Of a stretch of 51,267 nucleotides of DNA, positions 25,240 through 34,058 are shown in pieces. Every line of letters begins with the position of its first letter. Within the stretch, counting starts at the first letter, position 1. Source of the stretch: an uncultured Bermanella sp. (GTDB lineage Bacteria; Pseudomonadota; Gammaproteobacteria; Pseudomonadales; Oceanobacteraceae); the NCBI GenBank assembly GCA_913058575.1, contig CAJXRF010000039.1:1-51267 (forward strand), read 5' to 3'. Position numbers and translations under genes: made by a program. Below the pieces are notes generated by a model. The model saw nothing but the letters and a program-made list of their open reading frames with translations, ran no database searches and had not been told where the DNA came from.

Positions 25240-26646
25240 TCATACATCATCTGCTGAATGGGAAAGTTCACCTAACTCAAATAGCTCAAAGCATACCTTT
25301 ACGATGTCTTGATCATACTCATTTCCATTGCTAAGTACCTTTTCAGCGATTTCAATTCCCTGTGCAGGACGATACGGTCTGTGTGCCATTATCGACTCAA
25401 AAGCATCAGCCACCGCAAGCACTTTCGCTTCAAGCAAAATTTCATTTTCAATCAACCCTCTTGGATAGCCTGTTCCATCCAATCGTTCATGATGCTGATA
25501 CACAATTTCTGCAAGGGGCCAAGGAAAGTCATAAGGTGATAATAATTGATACCCTATTTGTGAGTGAGTTTTCACCAACTCAAATTCTTGCACACTTAAC
25601 CGAGAGGGCTTGGTAAGAATGTCAGAAGGAATCGAGATTTTTCCAATGTCATGAACTTGGGCTGCCAAATTTAACCCCATCAACTGCGACCGACCCAATG
25701 ACAGTTTTTTGCCAATTTTATAGCATATTTCCGTGACTCTATTTTGATGCCCAGCGGTATAGGCATCCCTTAACTCCAACACCTTTGAAGTAACATCGAC
25801 TATATTAATGAGTGCCTTTTCTAACCCTTGATGATATTTTAAATTGGCATTAGAGGTTTCAACATCCATAGTCTGTTTAGATTGGAAAGCAATAAAATAA
25901 GAAAATGCATTAGCCAAAGCATTAAATATTATTTTTACAGTTTCATTTTGTAACTTTGGGCTAGGTTTTAGCTTAACCTGTAAATCACCATAACAATGCC
26001 CCTTGTACGTCATAGGGATTGTTAATAATTGCTTATCAATGGATGTTGGTGATTCAGGAGCATTTTTAATCTCAAGTTTTGCATCAATGGATAAGTGTTC
26101 ATTTATTATTTTTTCAGTTTTCTTGAGCATCGCAACGTCATAATCTCCATAATATATGACTAAATGCTCAAGAAGCTCTAATGGCAGGGATTTAAAGTCT
26201 ATTTCATTAACCGATTCAATGAGCAATAATTTAATTTCTTTAAGGCTATCAAGTAAAATATTATTCAAGAAAACCTGAAAATAAGTGTGAGTAAACACTT
26301 CATTTAGCTTTTCATAACTTAACTTTATCCAGGAGTGCTTTATTGCATCAGACAGACAAAATAAGCGCTTTAAGTCAAAGTCACCAGCCCTCAAGAAACA
26401 TATCAATTGTTCTTTTGATTTATAATATTCCAAAGAGAATATATGATTAGCGGTCAATTCAGTAAACGCCTTATGAACATGTTGTAATAACTGAACCTCA
26501 ATAAATTGTAAGGGAGCATTACCTCCATTAAACAAGCCTTTACTCACTTCATCAAACGCATCAGATTGTAACGCTTCTGAATTGAGGTAACTTAGAAGGG
26601 TTTCTGGGCTGTAATTTTGATTTGAAAATTTCAAATTAGCCAACAT
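25240..26646 (-). CDS. HD-GYP cyclic-di-GMP phosphodiesterase with unknown N-terminal region
   Basis: About 468 residues. The C-terminal domain has the HD pair in VHDIGK (about residues 332-333) and HHERLDGTGYP (GYP about 393-395), the metal and substrate motifs of HD-GYP enzymes that cut c-di-GMP to pGpG and GMP. The rest of the protein has a helical part and a GAF-like section (about 210-270) that probably senses a signal; no receiver or membrane segment is visible. The longer frame starts at ATG 26745, but those extra 33 residues look unlike protein and lack a ribosome binding site, so I prefer ATG 26646. That start has only a close TAAGG, so it is uncertain. It acts in the cytoplasm on biofilm or motility control. 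Confidence 0.85.
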   Translation of the reverse strand: MLANLKFSNQNYSPETLLSYLNSEALQSDAFDEVSKGLFNGGNAPLQFIEVQLLQHVHKAFTELTANHIFSLEYYKSKEQLICFLRAGDFDLKRLFCLSDAIKHSWIKLSYEKLNEVFTHTYFQVFLNNILLDSLKEIKLLLIESVNEIDFKSLPLELLEHLVIYYGDYDVAMLKKTEKIINEHLSIDAKLEIKNAPESPTSIDKQLLTIPMTYKGHCYGDLQVKLKPSPKLQNETVKIIFNALANAFSYFIAFQSKQTMDVETSNANLKYHQGLEKALINIVDVTSKVLELRDAYTAGHQNRVTEICYKIGKKLSLGRSQLMGLNLAAQVHDIGKISIPSDILTKPSRLSVQEFELVKTHSQIGYQLLSPYDFPWPLAEIVYQHHERLDGTGYPRGLIENEILLEAKVLAVADAFESIMAHRPYRPAQGIEIAEKVLSNGNEYDQDIVKVCFELFELGELSHSADDV

Positions 26647-26868
26647 AACCTTACATCTTTTAAAACTCGGTGAATAAAATACAACTTTAATTGGCCGCCT
26701 ATGATCGATACGTTCACACCTCCAAGCTGCCACATATGCATGCATGTTTCAAAAGGAGCAAGAGCCTATGATCGAAGTATAGTCTGAACCCATGAGATAC
26801 GAGCCCTTATTATGACTAAATAGGTCTAATTAAGGGTGCTTTAATCTCTTTTTGGACTAGCCATAGCT

Positions 26869-27063
26869 ATGACCACCTTTATTAGTATGCTTAATACCTT
26901 TAATCTCGCCATTGGTCAAAGACTCCTCGTTGCATTAGAGGTAACCCCCAAAACAAACTCAACTTACTCACAATCAAATTTCAATAAATATTTATTTACA
27001 TTCTCACCAAGATTCATTTTTAAATTCGAAGATGTTTTCATAAGATATGGCTGGCAGGTATAA
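26869..27063 (+). CDS. Doubtful small ORF followed by a hairpin
   Basis: 64 codons, rich in Phe, Asn, Ser and Thr, as expected of AT-rich non-coding DNA, and with no ribosome binding site. What keeps it on the list is the perfect 10-bp hairpin 23 bases after its stop. No family recognised. Confidence 0.2.
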   Translation: MTTFISMLNTFNLAIGQRLLVALEVTPKTNSTYSQSNFNKYLFTFSPRFIFKFEDVFIRYGWQV

Positions 27064-27085
27064 AACTACAACGATAAACCTAAAA

Positions 27086-27114
27086 AACCTTTTGACAGTA
27101 TTTTTCAAAAGGTT
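27086..27114 (+). terminator. Stem-loop, possible terminator
   Basis: AACCTTTTGA (27086-27095) and TCAAAAGGTT (27105-27114) form a perfect 10-bp stem with a 9-base loop. There is no immediate T-run, although a T-rich stretch follows about 15 bases on. It lies in a 600-base region between genes and could serve either strand. Confidence 0.45.
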
Positions 27115-27267
27115 AATAGATAACTCTAATTTTTTATCTTTAAAACTGATGATCATTTTTTAGAAAACGATACTATCTATGAAAAGCACCTAAGAGGCAC
27201 TTTAGCTAAACCCTATATTTAAAGGATGGTTTTACCTGCTAGTAAAATGCAGTCACTAGCGCCCTAA

Positions 27268-29181
27268 TCAAGGCGTATACCAAATAGGCGAAGAATAAGC
27301 GCGCTCTTGAATCACCGCAGGCCCTTCACTTGGAATGCTCACCGCTCCTGCGTATATTTCTTTGGCGGCTACGGCATCGTATAAAGAATGCCTAGGGGTT
27401 GGAATTTGCAACACTCGTACATAATAAAAGGCACGTTCGCTTGAGTTAAATTCAGGGTCTTGCCATAAAACCGATAATTCAACGTCACCAATGTCATTGG
27501 TGTAGCTGGCGGTGTTTATATTGACGGTATCCCCCACCACAGGCAGATAGCCATTGGCACTTAAAGTACGCTCGCCAGCCCAGGCCACGTTAAATATTTT
27601 TTCGTGACTCTTAGCTGTTGTAGCATCTAGCCAACCTTTTACCACTTGCACTCTGTCTAGGTTAGCGCCTCTGGGGTCCTTGGTAGCACGGATTAACAAT
27701 TGTATTTTCTTAGATGTGTCTTTGGGGTTCACTAAATCTCCTCCCATGGGCACACCTTTTTGGTAACCCTTAACGCTAATGTCGTTTTCTTGTGATGCGC
27801 CTTGTTCAAAGTCCCAGCCGCCAAATACTCTTAACTTAATGCGTGGGCCGGTACTGGCATATACTTCACGGCGTTTGAATGCAGCATAAATACTGTCACG
27901 GGTATTTTCTTTAGCCCATGCGGCCGCTAATCCTCCTGCTTGCATGCTCCAACCGGTGGCGTCTTCGCCAATCACATGCTGGCCGCGCTTACTTTCTGGC
28001 GTAGAGTCATGGGCGTATTTACCCCAAAAATTATCTTCCTCGGCACTGGATAATCCGGTATGAGAATCCGTTGAACCTATCATCCCCAATTTAAATGGGT
28101 TTACCCCCAGTTTGTTTTCTTGCTCTAAACCACGTAATAATCCCGAGCGAATAAAATCTCCCTTGCTAACGCGGTATTCTTCAGCGGTATTTTGTAAGTA
28201 GTGATTATATTTTTCAAAGCCTGCAAATTCATCATTGGGCGACAACAGCGGATGGGTTTCCGAATCGCCTTTTATTTGCGTCACTTCAAATACCGGCTCC
28301 CATTTTAAACGAGTGCGCGCGTATTCCACGGTAATGGGCTGACCCCGTAGGGTCACTTCGGGAAACATATAACCTTTTGATACATTCGAGTTATGGGGAA
28401 TAGCCAAAAATTCGCTGCCCGTTTGTTGGGCAGTTTTTTCAAGCCAAGCCCATAAGTCCTCTGGATATTGACTTTGGTCGCTGCCAAAGGGTAAATATTG
28501 CTTGGCTTGCTGGGCACCATTAGGGGAGATTATCACTCGGTGTAAATTGGCACCGGTGGGAATAGAGCTCCACTCCCAACCAACAAAAGCACTGAATTTT
28601 CCCGGCTCATTATGGCGCTCGGCCATGTCGACAATTTCACTCCACGATTGCTCTACGGTGGGGGCAGTATTTCCCAGCGCATTTTTATCTAGCGTGTTAT
28701 ATATGCTTAATACTGGGTCATCCGTTTGTGAAAGCTGAGTATCTGGGGTGGGCAGTAAATCGCTATTAAATAAATCCATGCCGGTGCGATCGGTGACTTT
28801 ATAGCTCACCATTTTCTCGGTAAACCAGGCTTTTATTTTTCCGCCAATCGTTAATTTTTCATTATCAGTTTTTAACTCACCCCGACTTATGGCACGAATC
28901 ACCCCCATGGCCTCGGCATGATCCGACACCACTAAAAAATCCAATGGCTCGTTAATGCTCACCTTAGCGCGAGTATAGGGGTGAATCACTGGCTGCCCCT
29001 TAGCCCAGCGATAAGCCGTGTCTGGGTCGGCACTGTAATTTAAACTTAAAAACGCATCCAGCGAATAAGAAGTATGTAAATGGGTGTCCCCCCAATACAC
29101 ATGGGTGGTGTCTTGCGCCAATGCCGTTTGATTAAATAATACGCTGGCCACACAAGCTTGGGCTATTTGTTTAAACTTCAT
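27268..29181 (-). CDS. Exported DUF3604 protein (PHP-like metal-dependent hydrolase fold)
   Basis: A 637-residue protein with a signal peptide ending ALA (about residue 22). The start of the mature protein (YWGDTHLHTSYSLDAF, His34 and His36), VVSDHAE (Asp87, His88), a LAIPHNSN segment and a STDSHTG segment reproduce the metal ligands of a PHP-type trinuclear site, which defines DUF3604. The reaction is not known; a hydrolase acting on a phosphate, sulfate or ester is inferred. It is the last gene of a run with a GMC oxidoreductase (59 bases upstream) and an old-yellow-enzyme, so it probably works on the same periplasmic or lipid-like substrate. Confidence 0.85.
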   Translation of the reverse strand: MKFKQIAQACVASVLFNQTALAQDTTHVYWGDTHLHTSYSLDAFLSLNYSADPDTAYRWAKGQPVIHPYTRAKVSINEPLDFLVVSDHAEAMGVIRAISRGELKTDNEKLTIGGKIKAWFTEKMVSYKVTDRTGMDLFNSDLLPTPDTQLSQTDDPVLSIYNTLDKNALGNTAPTVEQSWSEIVDMAERHNEPGKFSAFVGWEWSSIPTGANLHRVIISPNGAQQAKQYLPFGSDQSQYPEDLWAWLEKTAQQTGSEFLAIPHNSNVSKGYMFPEVTLRGQPITVEYARTRLKWEPVFEVTQIKGDSETHPLLSPNDEFAGFEKYNHYLQNTAEEYRVSKGDFIRSGLLRGLEQENKLGVNPFKLGMIGSTDSHTGLSSAEEDNFWGKYAHDSTPESKRGQHVIGEDATGWSMQAGGLAAAWAKENTRDSIYAAFKRREVYASTGPRIKLRVFGGWDFEQGASQENDISVKGYQKGVPMGGDLVNPKDTSKKIQLLIRATKDPRGANLDRVQVVKGWLDATTAKSHEKIFNVAWAGERTLSANGYLPVVGDTVNINTASYTNDIGDVELSVLWQDPEFNSSERAFYYVRVLQIPTPRHSLYDAVAAKEIYAGAVSIPSEGPAVIQERAYSSPIWYTP

Positions 29182-29240
29182 TAACAGTATCCTAAATCGG
29201 TTTGCGACATTAAACGCACAAGCCTTTCGTTATTATTGGG

Positions 29241-30857
29241 CTAGCAAGCATGCGTTTGCAAAATCATATGGGCGGCTTTTTCGGCAATCATAATAGTAGG
29301 GGCATTGGTATTGCCGCCCACTAAAGAGGGCATGACCGAAGCATCAACCACTCGCAAGCCTTCTAGTCCATGGACTTTTAAACTCGGGGTCACCACCGCC
29401 ATGTCATCTACCCCCATCTTGCAGGTCCCCACTGGGTGATAAGCGTGATTGGCTTTTCTATATAAAAATTCTGCCATGTCTTCATCGCTCTCGCAGCCTT
29501 CCCCTGGGAATACCTCTGGCCCGCGGTGCTGGTTAAAACTTGCAGCCCTATAAAGCGCTCGGGTTTTTCGAACCCCTGCCACTAAATCTTTCACATCCTC
29601 TTTATGAGACAACATGTTTAAATCAATTTTAGGCGGCGCTAAAGGATTGCCATTATACAAGCTCACCTGACCACGACTTTTAGGCCTCAATAAAGAGACA
29701 TGAGTGCTAAAGCCGTAATCGGTGAGCGCCATTAAATCTCGGCCATGATCGTTAATATGAATGGGCATAAAAAAGAGTTGAATGTCGGGTATGGATTTAT
29801 CAGGGCTTGATTTAATAAAGGCCCCCGCTTCTCCACCATGGGTTTCATACACGCCTTTTCCGGTTAATAAATAACGAGGAATACTGGGAATGTCACTTAA
29901 GATTTGTTTTTGGGTAATGCCAATGGCGCCGTTTTTAATACTCTTGGCTTTTTGCACCACCACGGCATCTACGTGCTCTTGAAGATTTTTGCCTACTCCG
30001 GGCAAAGCGTGTAGTAGGGGAATATTATGTTGGCTAATTTCTTGAGGGTCACCAATGCCCGATAACATTAATAACTGCGGTGAATTAAACGCGCCGCCCG
30101 ATAAAATCACTTCACGGCGGGCTTTTACACTTTTTTTACTGCCGTATTTATCTAGGTAATTTACCCCTACTGCTTTTTTATCCTCAAAGATAATGTTGCT
30201 AGCGTGAGCATTTAAAATCACCGTTAGGTTTTTACGACTCTTAGCCGGCTCTATAAATGCCTTAGCCGAACTGCAGCGCTTACCGTGCTTAATGGTAAAT
30301 TGATAATAACCGGCCCCTTCTTGCTCTTGGCCATTAAAATCGTCGTTTAAAGCATAACCCTGTTCCGCTGCGGCTCTTACAAATACCTGGTTAAGCTTTC
30401 TGTGGCCTGCGTCATTGCAGACATTCAGCGGCCCGCCTACACCATGAAATTGTGACGCACCGCGCTCTTGGTGTTGAGACTTTTTAAAATAGGGCAATAC
30501 CTCTTCATAGCTCCAACCTTTTGCCCCCTCTTCATGGGCCCAACGATCATAGTCGGCTTTATGACCACGAATATACAGCATGCCATTAATGGCACTGGAG
30601 CCTCCTAAACCTTTACCACGGGGGCAAAATATTTCACGCCCTTGTTGCGAATATTGTGATACTGAATCAAAACACCAGTTGTATTTTTTCAATAACATTA
30701 AAGGCAACACAGTGACGGGGTTATTCACCACTAGGTCATTATTACGCCCTCCGGCCTCCAATAAACACACCGAATGCTCACCACTTTGGGATAAACGGCT
30801 GGCCAGCACACAACCGGCAGAGCCACCGCCCACCACTACAAAATCAAATTCCTTCAT
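29241..30857 (-). CDS. GMC family FAD oxidoreductase (choline/alcohol dehydrogenase-like)
   Basis: A 538-residue cytoplasmic enzyme. The FAD motif [16 protein letters not shown] lies at residues 7-22. The GMC signatures [18 protein letters not shown] and a [15 protein letters not shown] stretch are present, and the C-terminal HPVGTCKMG with [14 protein letters not shown] gives the active-site His and the family end. Family members oxidise primary alcohols such as choline or long-chain alcohols; this one is at an AraC-controlled locus with an OYE-type reductase and a DUF3604 protein, which argues for an alcohol in a catabolic pathway rather than for betaine synthesis (no BetB or BetI nearby). 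It follows the OYE gene by 4 bases. Confidence 0.9.
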   Translation of the reverse strand: MKEFDFVVVGGGSAGCVLASRLSQSGEHSVCLLEAGGRNNDLVVNNPVTVLPLMLLKKYNWCFDSVSQYSQQGREIFCPRGKGLGGSSAINGMLYIRGHKADYDRWAHEEGAKGWSYEEVLPYFKKSQHQERGASQFHGVGGPLNVCNDAGHRKLNQVFVRAAAEQGYALNDDFNGQEQEGAGYYQFTIKHGKRCSSAKAFIEPAKSRKNLTVILNAHASNIIFEDKKAVGVNYLDKYGSKKSVKARREVILSGGAFNSPQLLMLSGIGDPQEISQHNIPLLHALPGVGKNLQEHVDAVVVQKAKSIKNGAIGITQKQILSDIPSIPRYLLTGKGVYETHGGEAGAFIKSSPDKSIPDIQLFFMPIHINDHGRDLMALTDYGFSTHVSLLRPKSRGQVSLYNGNPLAPPKIDLNMLSHKEDVKDLVAGVRKTRALYRAASFNQHRGPEVFPGEGCESDEDMAEFLYRKANHAYHPVGTCKMGVDDMAVVTPSLKVHGLEGLRVVDASVMPSLVGGNTNAPTIMIAEKAAHMILQTHAC

Positions 30858-30861
30858 GTGT

Positions 30862-32100
30862 TCAGCCCCTGACTCTGCGTAGGGCGTATTTACCTATGCC
30901 GCCGATAGACTTAAAAATGGCACCCCATTCGCTCATTTTTGGGTTAGGGTTTTTTCTGTTAGACATGCGCACCATTTGTTGCTGATACCACAGCACGTCC
31001 ATCATCATCATGTGGTCAAGTTTTTTAATGCCTGTAGTGCGGGCTGGCAAATGAATACTGTGCTGTTGATCCTTCATTATTTTATTAGGAAAGTCAGGGT
31101 CAAGGGTGAGTGAACGCCCTAGCCCTATAAAGTCTGTGGCGTCTTCTAAAAGGGCTTCTTCCATGGCCAAAGCTGAACGAAATCCACCGGTCACCACTAA
31201 AGGCACGTTAGAGAGCTTTCTGACTTTTTGTGCGTAGTCTAAAAAGTACGCTTCACGCTTTACGGTACTGGCTTTCATTGGCGGCTTAGCCGCATTACCT
31301 TCGATGAACACCACTTTTTCATAACTGCCGCCCGATATTTCAATCTGATCTATGCCTTCATCACTTAGCGCCTGCACCACTTGCATGGACTCTTCTTCGC
31401 TGAATCCCCCTTTCATAAAGTCGGCGGAATTCAATTTAATGCCCACCGGAAAACCCTCGCCCACCTGTTTTCTAATGGCGCGATAAATTTCCAATACAAA
31501 GCGCATGCGATTTTCCAGTGATCCTCCCCATTGGTCAGTTCTTTGATTATGTCGGTTTGATAAAAACTGGTTCACCAAGTAACCATGAGCCCCGTGAATT
31601 TGTACCCCGCTAAAACCCACCTCTTTACTCAAACGGGCACTGAGCGCGAACTTGTTAATAATGTCATGAATTTCCAGCTCGCTTAATGCCTTAGGTAATT
31701 TAAAATTGGCCGCCAGCCCGTCTTGAAGTGGAATGACCGAGGGAGCCACCGGTTCTTTACTTAAAAAGTCTGGCACCTGTTTACCTGGGTGATTTAATTG
31801 TGGCCATAAATGGGTATTGTTTTGCGTACCGGCTTTTGCCCATTTTTTAAACCCGTTTAAATCACTTTTTTCATCTAGCACCACATTACCCGGCTCACCC
31901 AAGGCATTGCGATCCACCATGATATTGCCAGTGATGCTTAAACCAATGCCGCCCTGTGCCCAGCGACCATATAAATCTGCCAGTCCAGGAACGGGGTTAT
32001 GGTATTTATCCCCCAGTTGTTCACTCATGGCCGATTTCAGCAAACGGTTTTTAATCACCACGCCATTTTGTAAGATAAAGCAAGAATCAAGTTTCGTCAT
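30862..32100 (-). CDS. NADH:flavin oxidoreductase, old yellow enzyme type
   Basis: A 412-residue FMN TIM-barrel enzyme. Visible are the N-terminal [10 protein letters not shown], the [17 protein letters not shown] motif carrying the His pair of the active site, the NHRT-type [14 protein letters not shown] segment and the late VTGGFRS and GLGRSL segments that bind FMN. Such enzymes reduce activated double bonds. It is the first enzyme of the minus-strand run OYE-GMC-DUF3604 and is probably co-transcribed with the small membrane protein 44 bases upstream. The substrate is unknown, and enones from terpenoid or sterol breakdown are possible. Confidence 0.9.
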   Translation of the reverse strand: MTKLDSCFILQNGVVIKNRLLKSAMSEQLGDKYHNPVPGLADLYGRWAQGGIGLSITGNIMVDRNALGEPGNVVLDEKSDLNGFKKWAKAGTQNNTHLWPQLNHPGKQVPDFLSKEPVAPSVIPLQDGLAANFKLPKALSELEIHDIINKFALSARLSKEVGFSGVQIHGAHGYLVNQFLSNRHNQRTDQWGGSLENRMRFVLEIYRAIRKQVGEGFPVGIKLNSADFMKGGFSEEESMQVVQALSDEGIDQIEISGGSYEKVVFIEGNAAKPPMKASTVKREAYFLDYAQKVRKLSNVPLVVTGGFRSALAMEEALLEDATDFIGLGRSLTLDPDFPNKIMKDQQHSIHLPARTTGIKKLDHMMMMDVLWYQQQMVRMSNRKNPNPKMSEWGAIFKSIGGIGKYALRRVRG

Positions 32101-32144
32101 GGGACACCTATTCGTAACTAAAAAGTGGTTTAAACATTTTTATA

Positions 32145-32561
32145 TTAAGATTGGAACGAGGTGTTTTCATTTTTGAATAATTCAACAATGCTCATATGGG
32201 TGGCTTTAGGCACGATCACCAAATACACCAATCCCCACATAGCATCACTTAAGCCTGCCAATAAAATCATCGGGCCAAAGCCTTCAATAAAGAGTGACGC
32301 ATAAATTAATAATGCCGCCGCCGCAAAACGCAACATGGCTTCGTGAATAATCACACTGCCATAACGATTTAAGTCAGAGCTACCAATGATGAGCGTAGAG
32401 GCGGTGTACAATAATAATGCACCCAATAAAATAGCCCAAACCGCAGGAATTTCTATGCCCAATAATGGGTGCAAGGGCACCACCGCCAAAGACAGGGCTA
32501 AGCCAATATTGCAGATGCCGCTGAATTTAATGATGCTGGATTTAATAATGGTTTGAGACAT
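32145..32561 (-). CDS. Small four-helix membrane protein
   Basis: 138 residues with about four hydrophobic segments (roughly 12-32, 38-55, 72-92, 96-116), so an inner-membrane protein. I do not recognise the family. ATG 32561 is preferred over GTG 32570 because AGAG lies 8 bases upstream. It heads the OYE-GMC-DUF3604 run and lies just downstream of the 15-bp repeat array, so it is a candidate first gene of an AraC-controlled operon. A transport or redox-partner role is only a guess. Confidence 0.65.
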   Translation of the reverse strand: MSQTIIKSSIIKFSGICNIGLALSLAVVPLHPLLGIEIPAVWAILLGALLLYTASTLIIGSSDLNRYGSVIIHEAMLRFAAAALLIYASLFIEGFGPMILLAGLSDAMWGLVYLVIVPKATHMSIVELFKNENTSFQS

Positions 32562-32623
32562 GTTAAGCACTCTTTTTATTAATTAAGTGCAAACCAGTCT
32601 AATGACGCCAGAAAATTTAAGAA

Positions 32624-32648
32624 GATCACATCTCGCCAGAATGTGATC
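32624..32648. promoter_or_regulatory. Inverted repeat upstream of the OYE operon
   Basis: GATCACAT (32624-32631) and ATGTGATC (32641-32648), 9-base spacer, 63 bases before the membrane protein start. The half-sites face the opposite way to a CRP site, so I treat it as an operator of unknown specificity. Confidence 0.35.
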
Positions 32649-32670
32649 ATTTGAAGCAGGTTACAATTAC

Positions 32671-32730
32671 AGAAGTAAAGAGTGCAGAGATAAAGAGTGC
32701 AGTGGTAAAAAGTGCAGGAATAAAGAGTGC
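32671..32730. repeat. Four tandem 15-bp repeats between AraC gene and OYE operon
   Basis: Units begin at 32671, 32686, 32701 and 32716, each ending TAAA[GA]AGTGC. A further similar sequence (AATAAAAAGAGTGC on the minus strand) overlaps the start of the membrane protein gene near 32567-32580. Reiterated half-sites like this are typical of AraC or similar activator operators. Read on the minus strand in the AraC frame, the units would encode a repeated Ala-Leu-Phe motif beyond the stop. Confidence 0.8.
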
Positions 32731-32745
32731 TAAATTAAAGGCGTT

Positions 32746-33801
32746 TTATAAACGATAGGCACTAGGGGATTGCCCTGTCCATTTTTTAAAGGCACGAGTA
32801 AAATTGGTGGGCTGCTCAAACCCAAGCTTGTAGGCTATTTGTGCAATGGTTTGTTTACTGTCTTTTAAGCCCTGAATGGCCAATTGTTTTTTAACGGTGT
32901 CGACTATTTTTTGGTACGCACTGCCCTCCTCATGTAAAGCGCGACTTAACGCCCGAGACGAAACATTTAAGTGCATGGCCATATCATCTAAGCCGGTAAA
33001 TTCCATGGGCGACTTTAAAAGCAAGTTATATATTTTTTCACTTAACGTTTCATTGATTTCTAAATTGTTTAATTCCTCAACACATAAGGACTCTGCCAAT
33101 TGCAGTGAGCTAGAGTTGGCAAATGAAAACGGCCTTAATATGGCTTCTTTTTTCAACAATATTCGGCACTGGCCATGACCAAAAGACATTTTTTGCTTGG
33201 GGAATGTTTCTTGATATAACGGGTAATGATCTGGGCGTGGATATTCAAATTGAATTTCTAAGATATTATCAAATTCACTCACTTGCGTTTCGTCACCACT
33301 TAAGCGTTGCAACCGATCCATATGGTGCAGAGACAAGGCGCCTTTATAAATGGTCGCCATCACCACTTCAAGATTGTAAAAATACAAACTGGGTTCATCT
33401 AACCAGTCTTTTATCACTAAGGTATAATGATCAGCCTCCTCTATTAGCTCTATATTTAAGCTAGGAAAACGCATGCTCATATAACGGCACATCAATTGAT
33501 TGGCTTGCAAACCATTACTGCAAGACTGCAAGGCAAACCCTAAATAATTATGAGCCGGCAACGGAATTTGCGCACCAAACACTAAGCCTAAACCGGGATT
33601 ATTACTGGCAATTAACCCTTGCTGAGACAAACAAATATATTGCTGTACCGTGACCTTTTCATTGGGGTTGTTAAAACGACTAAGGTCTATGCCGGCATAG
33701 GCGTATATGTCATCTGCGGCGAGCCCCTTCTTTTTTAAAAATTCATAAAAAGTAGCGGCATAGGAAATGGGCACACCGGGATGCGTGCTGGGCAAGTTCA
33801 T
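32746..33801 (-). CDS. AraC family regulator (Arabinose_bd N-terminal type)
   Basis: A 351-residue activator. The N-terminal two thirds follow the long arabinose-binding-like domain of OruR/ArgR-type AraC proteins, and the C-terminal 90 residues form two helix-turn-helix units ending KLGFEQPTNFTRAFKKWTG and SPSAYRL. It lies upstream of, and in the same direction as, the membrane-protein/OYE/GMC/DUF3604 run, and divergent from the 34059 gene, so it probably regulates one or both. The candidate operator is the 15-bp repeat array just after its stop. Confidence 0.92.
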   Translation of the reverse strand: MNLPSTHPGVPISYAATFYEFLKKKGLAADDIYAYAGIDLSRFNNPNEKVTVQQYICLSQQGLIASNNPGLGLVFGAQIPLPAHNYLGFALQSCSNGLQANQLMCRYMSMRFPSLNIELIEEADHYTLVIKDWLDEPSLYFYNLEVVMATIYKGALSLHHMDRLQRLSGDETQVSEFDNILEIQFEYPRPDHYPLYQETFPKQKMSFGHGQCRILLKKEAILRPFSFANSSSLQLAESLCVEELNNLEINETLSEKIYNLLLKSPMEFTGLDDMAMHLNVSSRALSRALHEEGSAYQKIVDTVKKQLAIQGLKDSKQTIAQIAYKLGFEQPTNFTRAFKKWTGQSPSAYRL

Positions 33802-34058
33802 AACCAGCCTATCTGGGTAAATTGTAATAACTGCATCATTGGCGCGCTCTTAAGGGTAAATAAAGATCCAAAGCCAACCCGTAAAGAAGCGGGAGTCAGT
33901 AAACCCCTAACAGTTTATGACTGATTGCCCCTGTATTTCTTCACATTCACGGCCAAACACCCCACTAGCTAAGACAAGGCCTCTATTGCAATCGACTTTA
34001 GCAAGGGTAACTGGTAAAACCTTGCCAACCAATTAGCAATTGAATTTTGGAGTATTCG
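33802..34058. other. Divergent promoter region
   Basis: A 257-base region between the AraC gene and the 34059 gene. Both promoters should be here; I could not pick convincing -35/-10 pairs. GGAG near 34050 is the ribosome binding site for GTG 34059. Confidence 0.4.

Noticed and set aside
26746-26868. Longer N-terminus for the HD-GYP gene and a promoter here
   Set aside because: The extra residues 26647-26745 look unlike protein, and no clear promoter elements were found.
27268-30857. Choline-betaine (BetA) locus
   Set aside because: The GMC enzyme resembles choline dehydrogenase, but no BetB, BetI or transporter is near, and its neighbours are an OYE and a DUF3604 protein.
32624-32648. CRP binding site
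   Set aside because: The TCACA/TGTGA half-sites are in inverted order relative to a CRP site.
32671-32730. CRISPR-like array
   Set aside because: Units are 15 bases and abut each other with no spacers.
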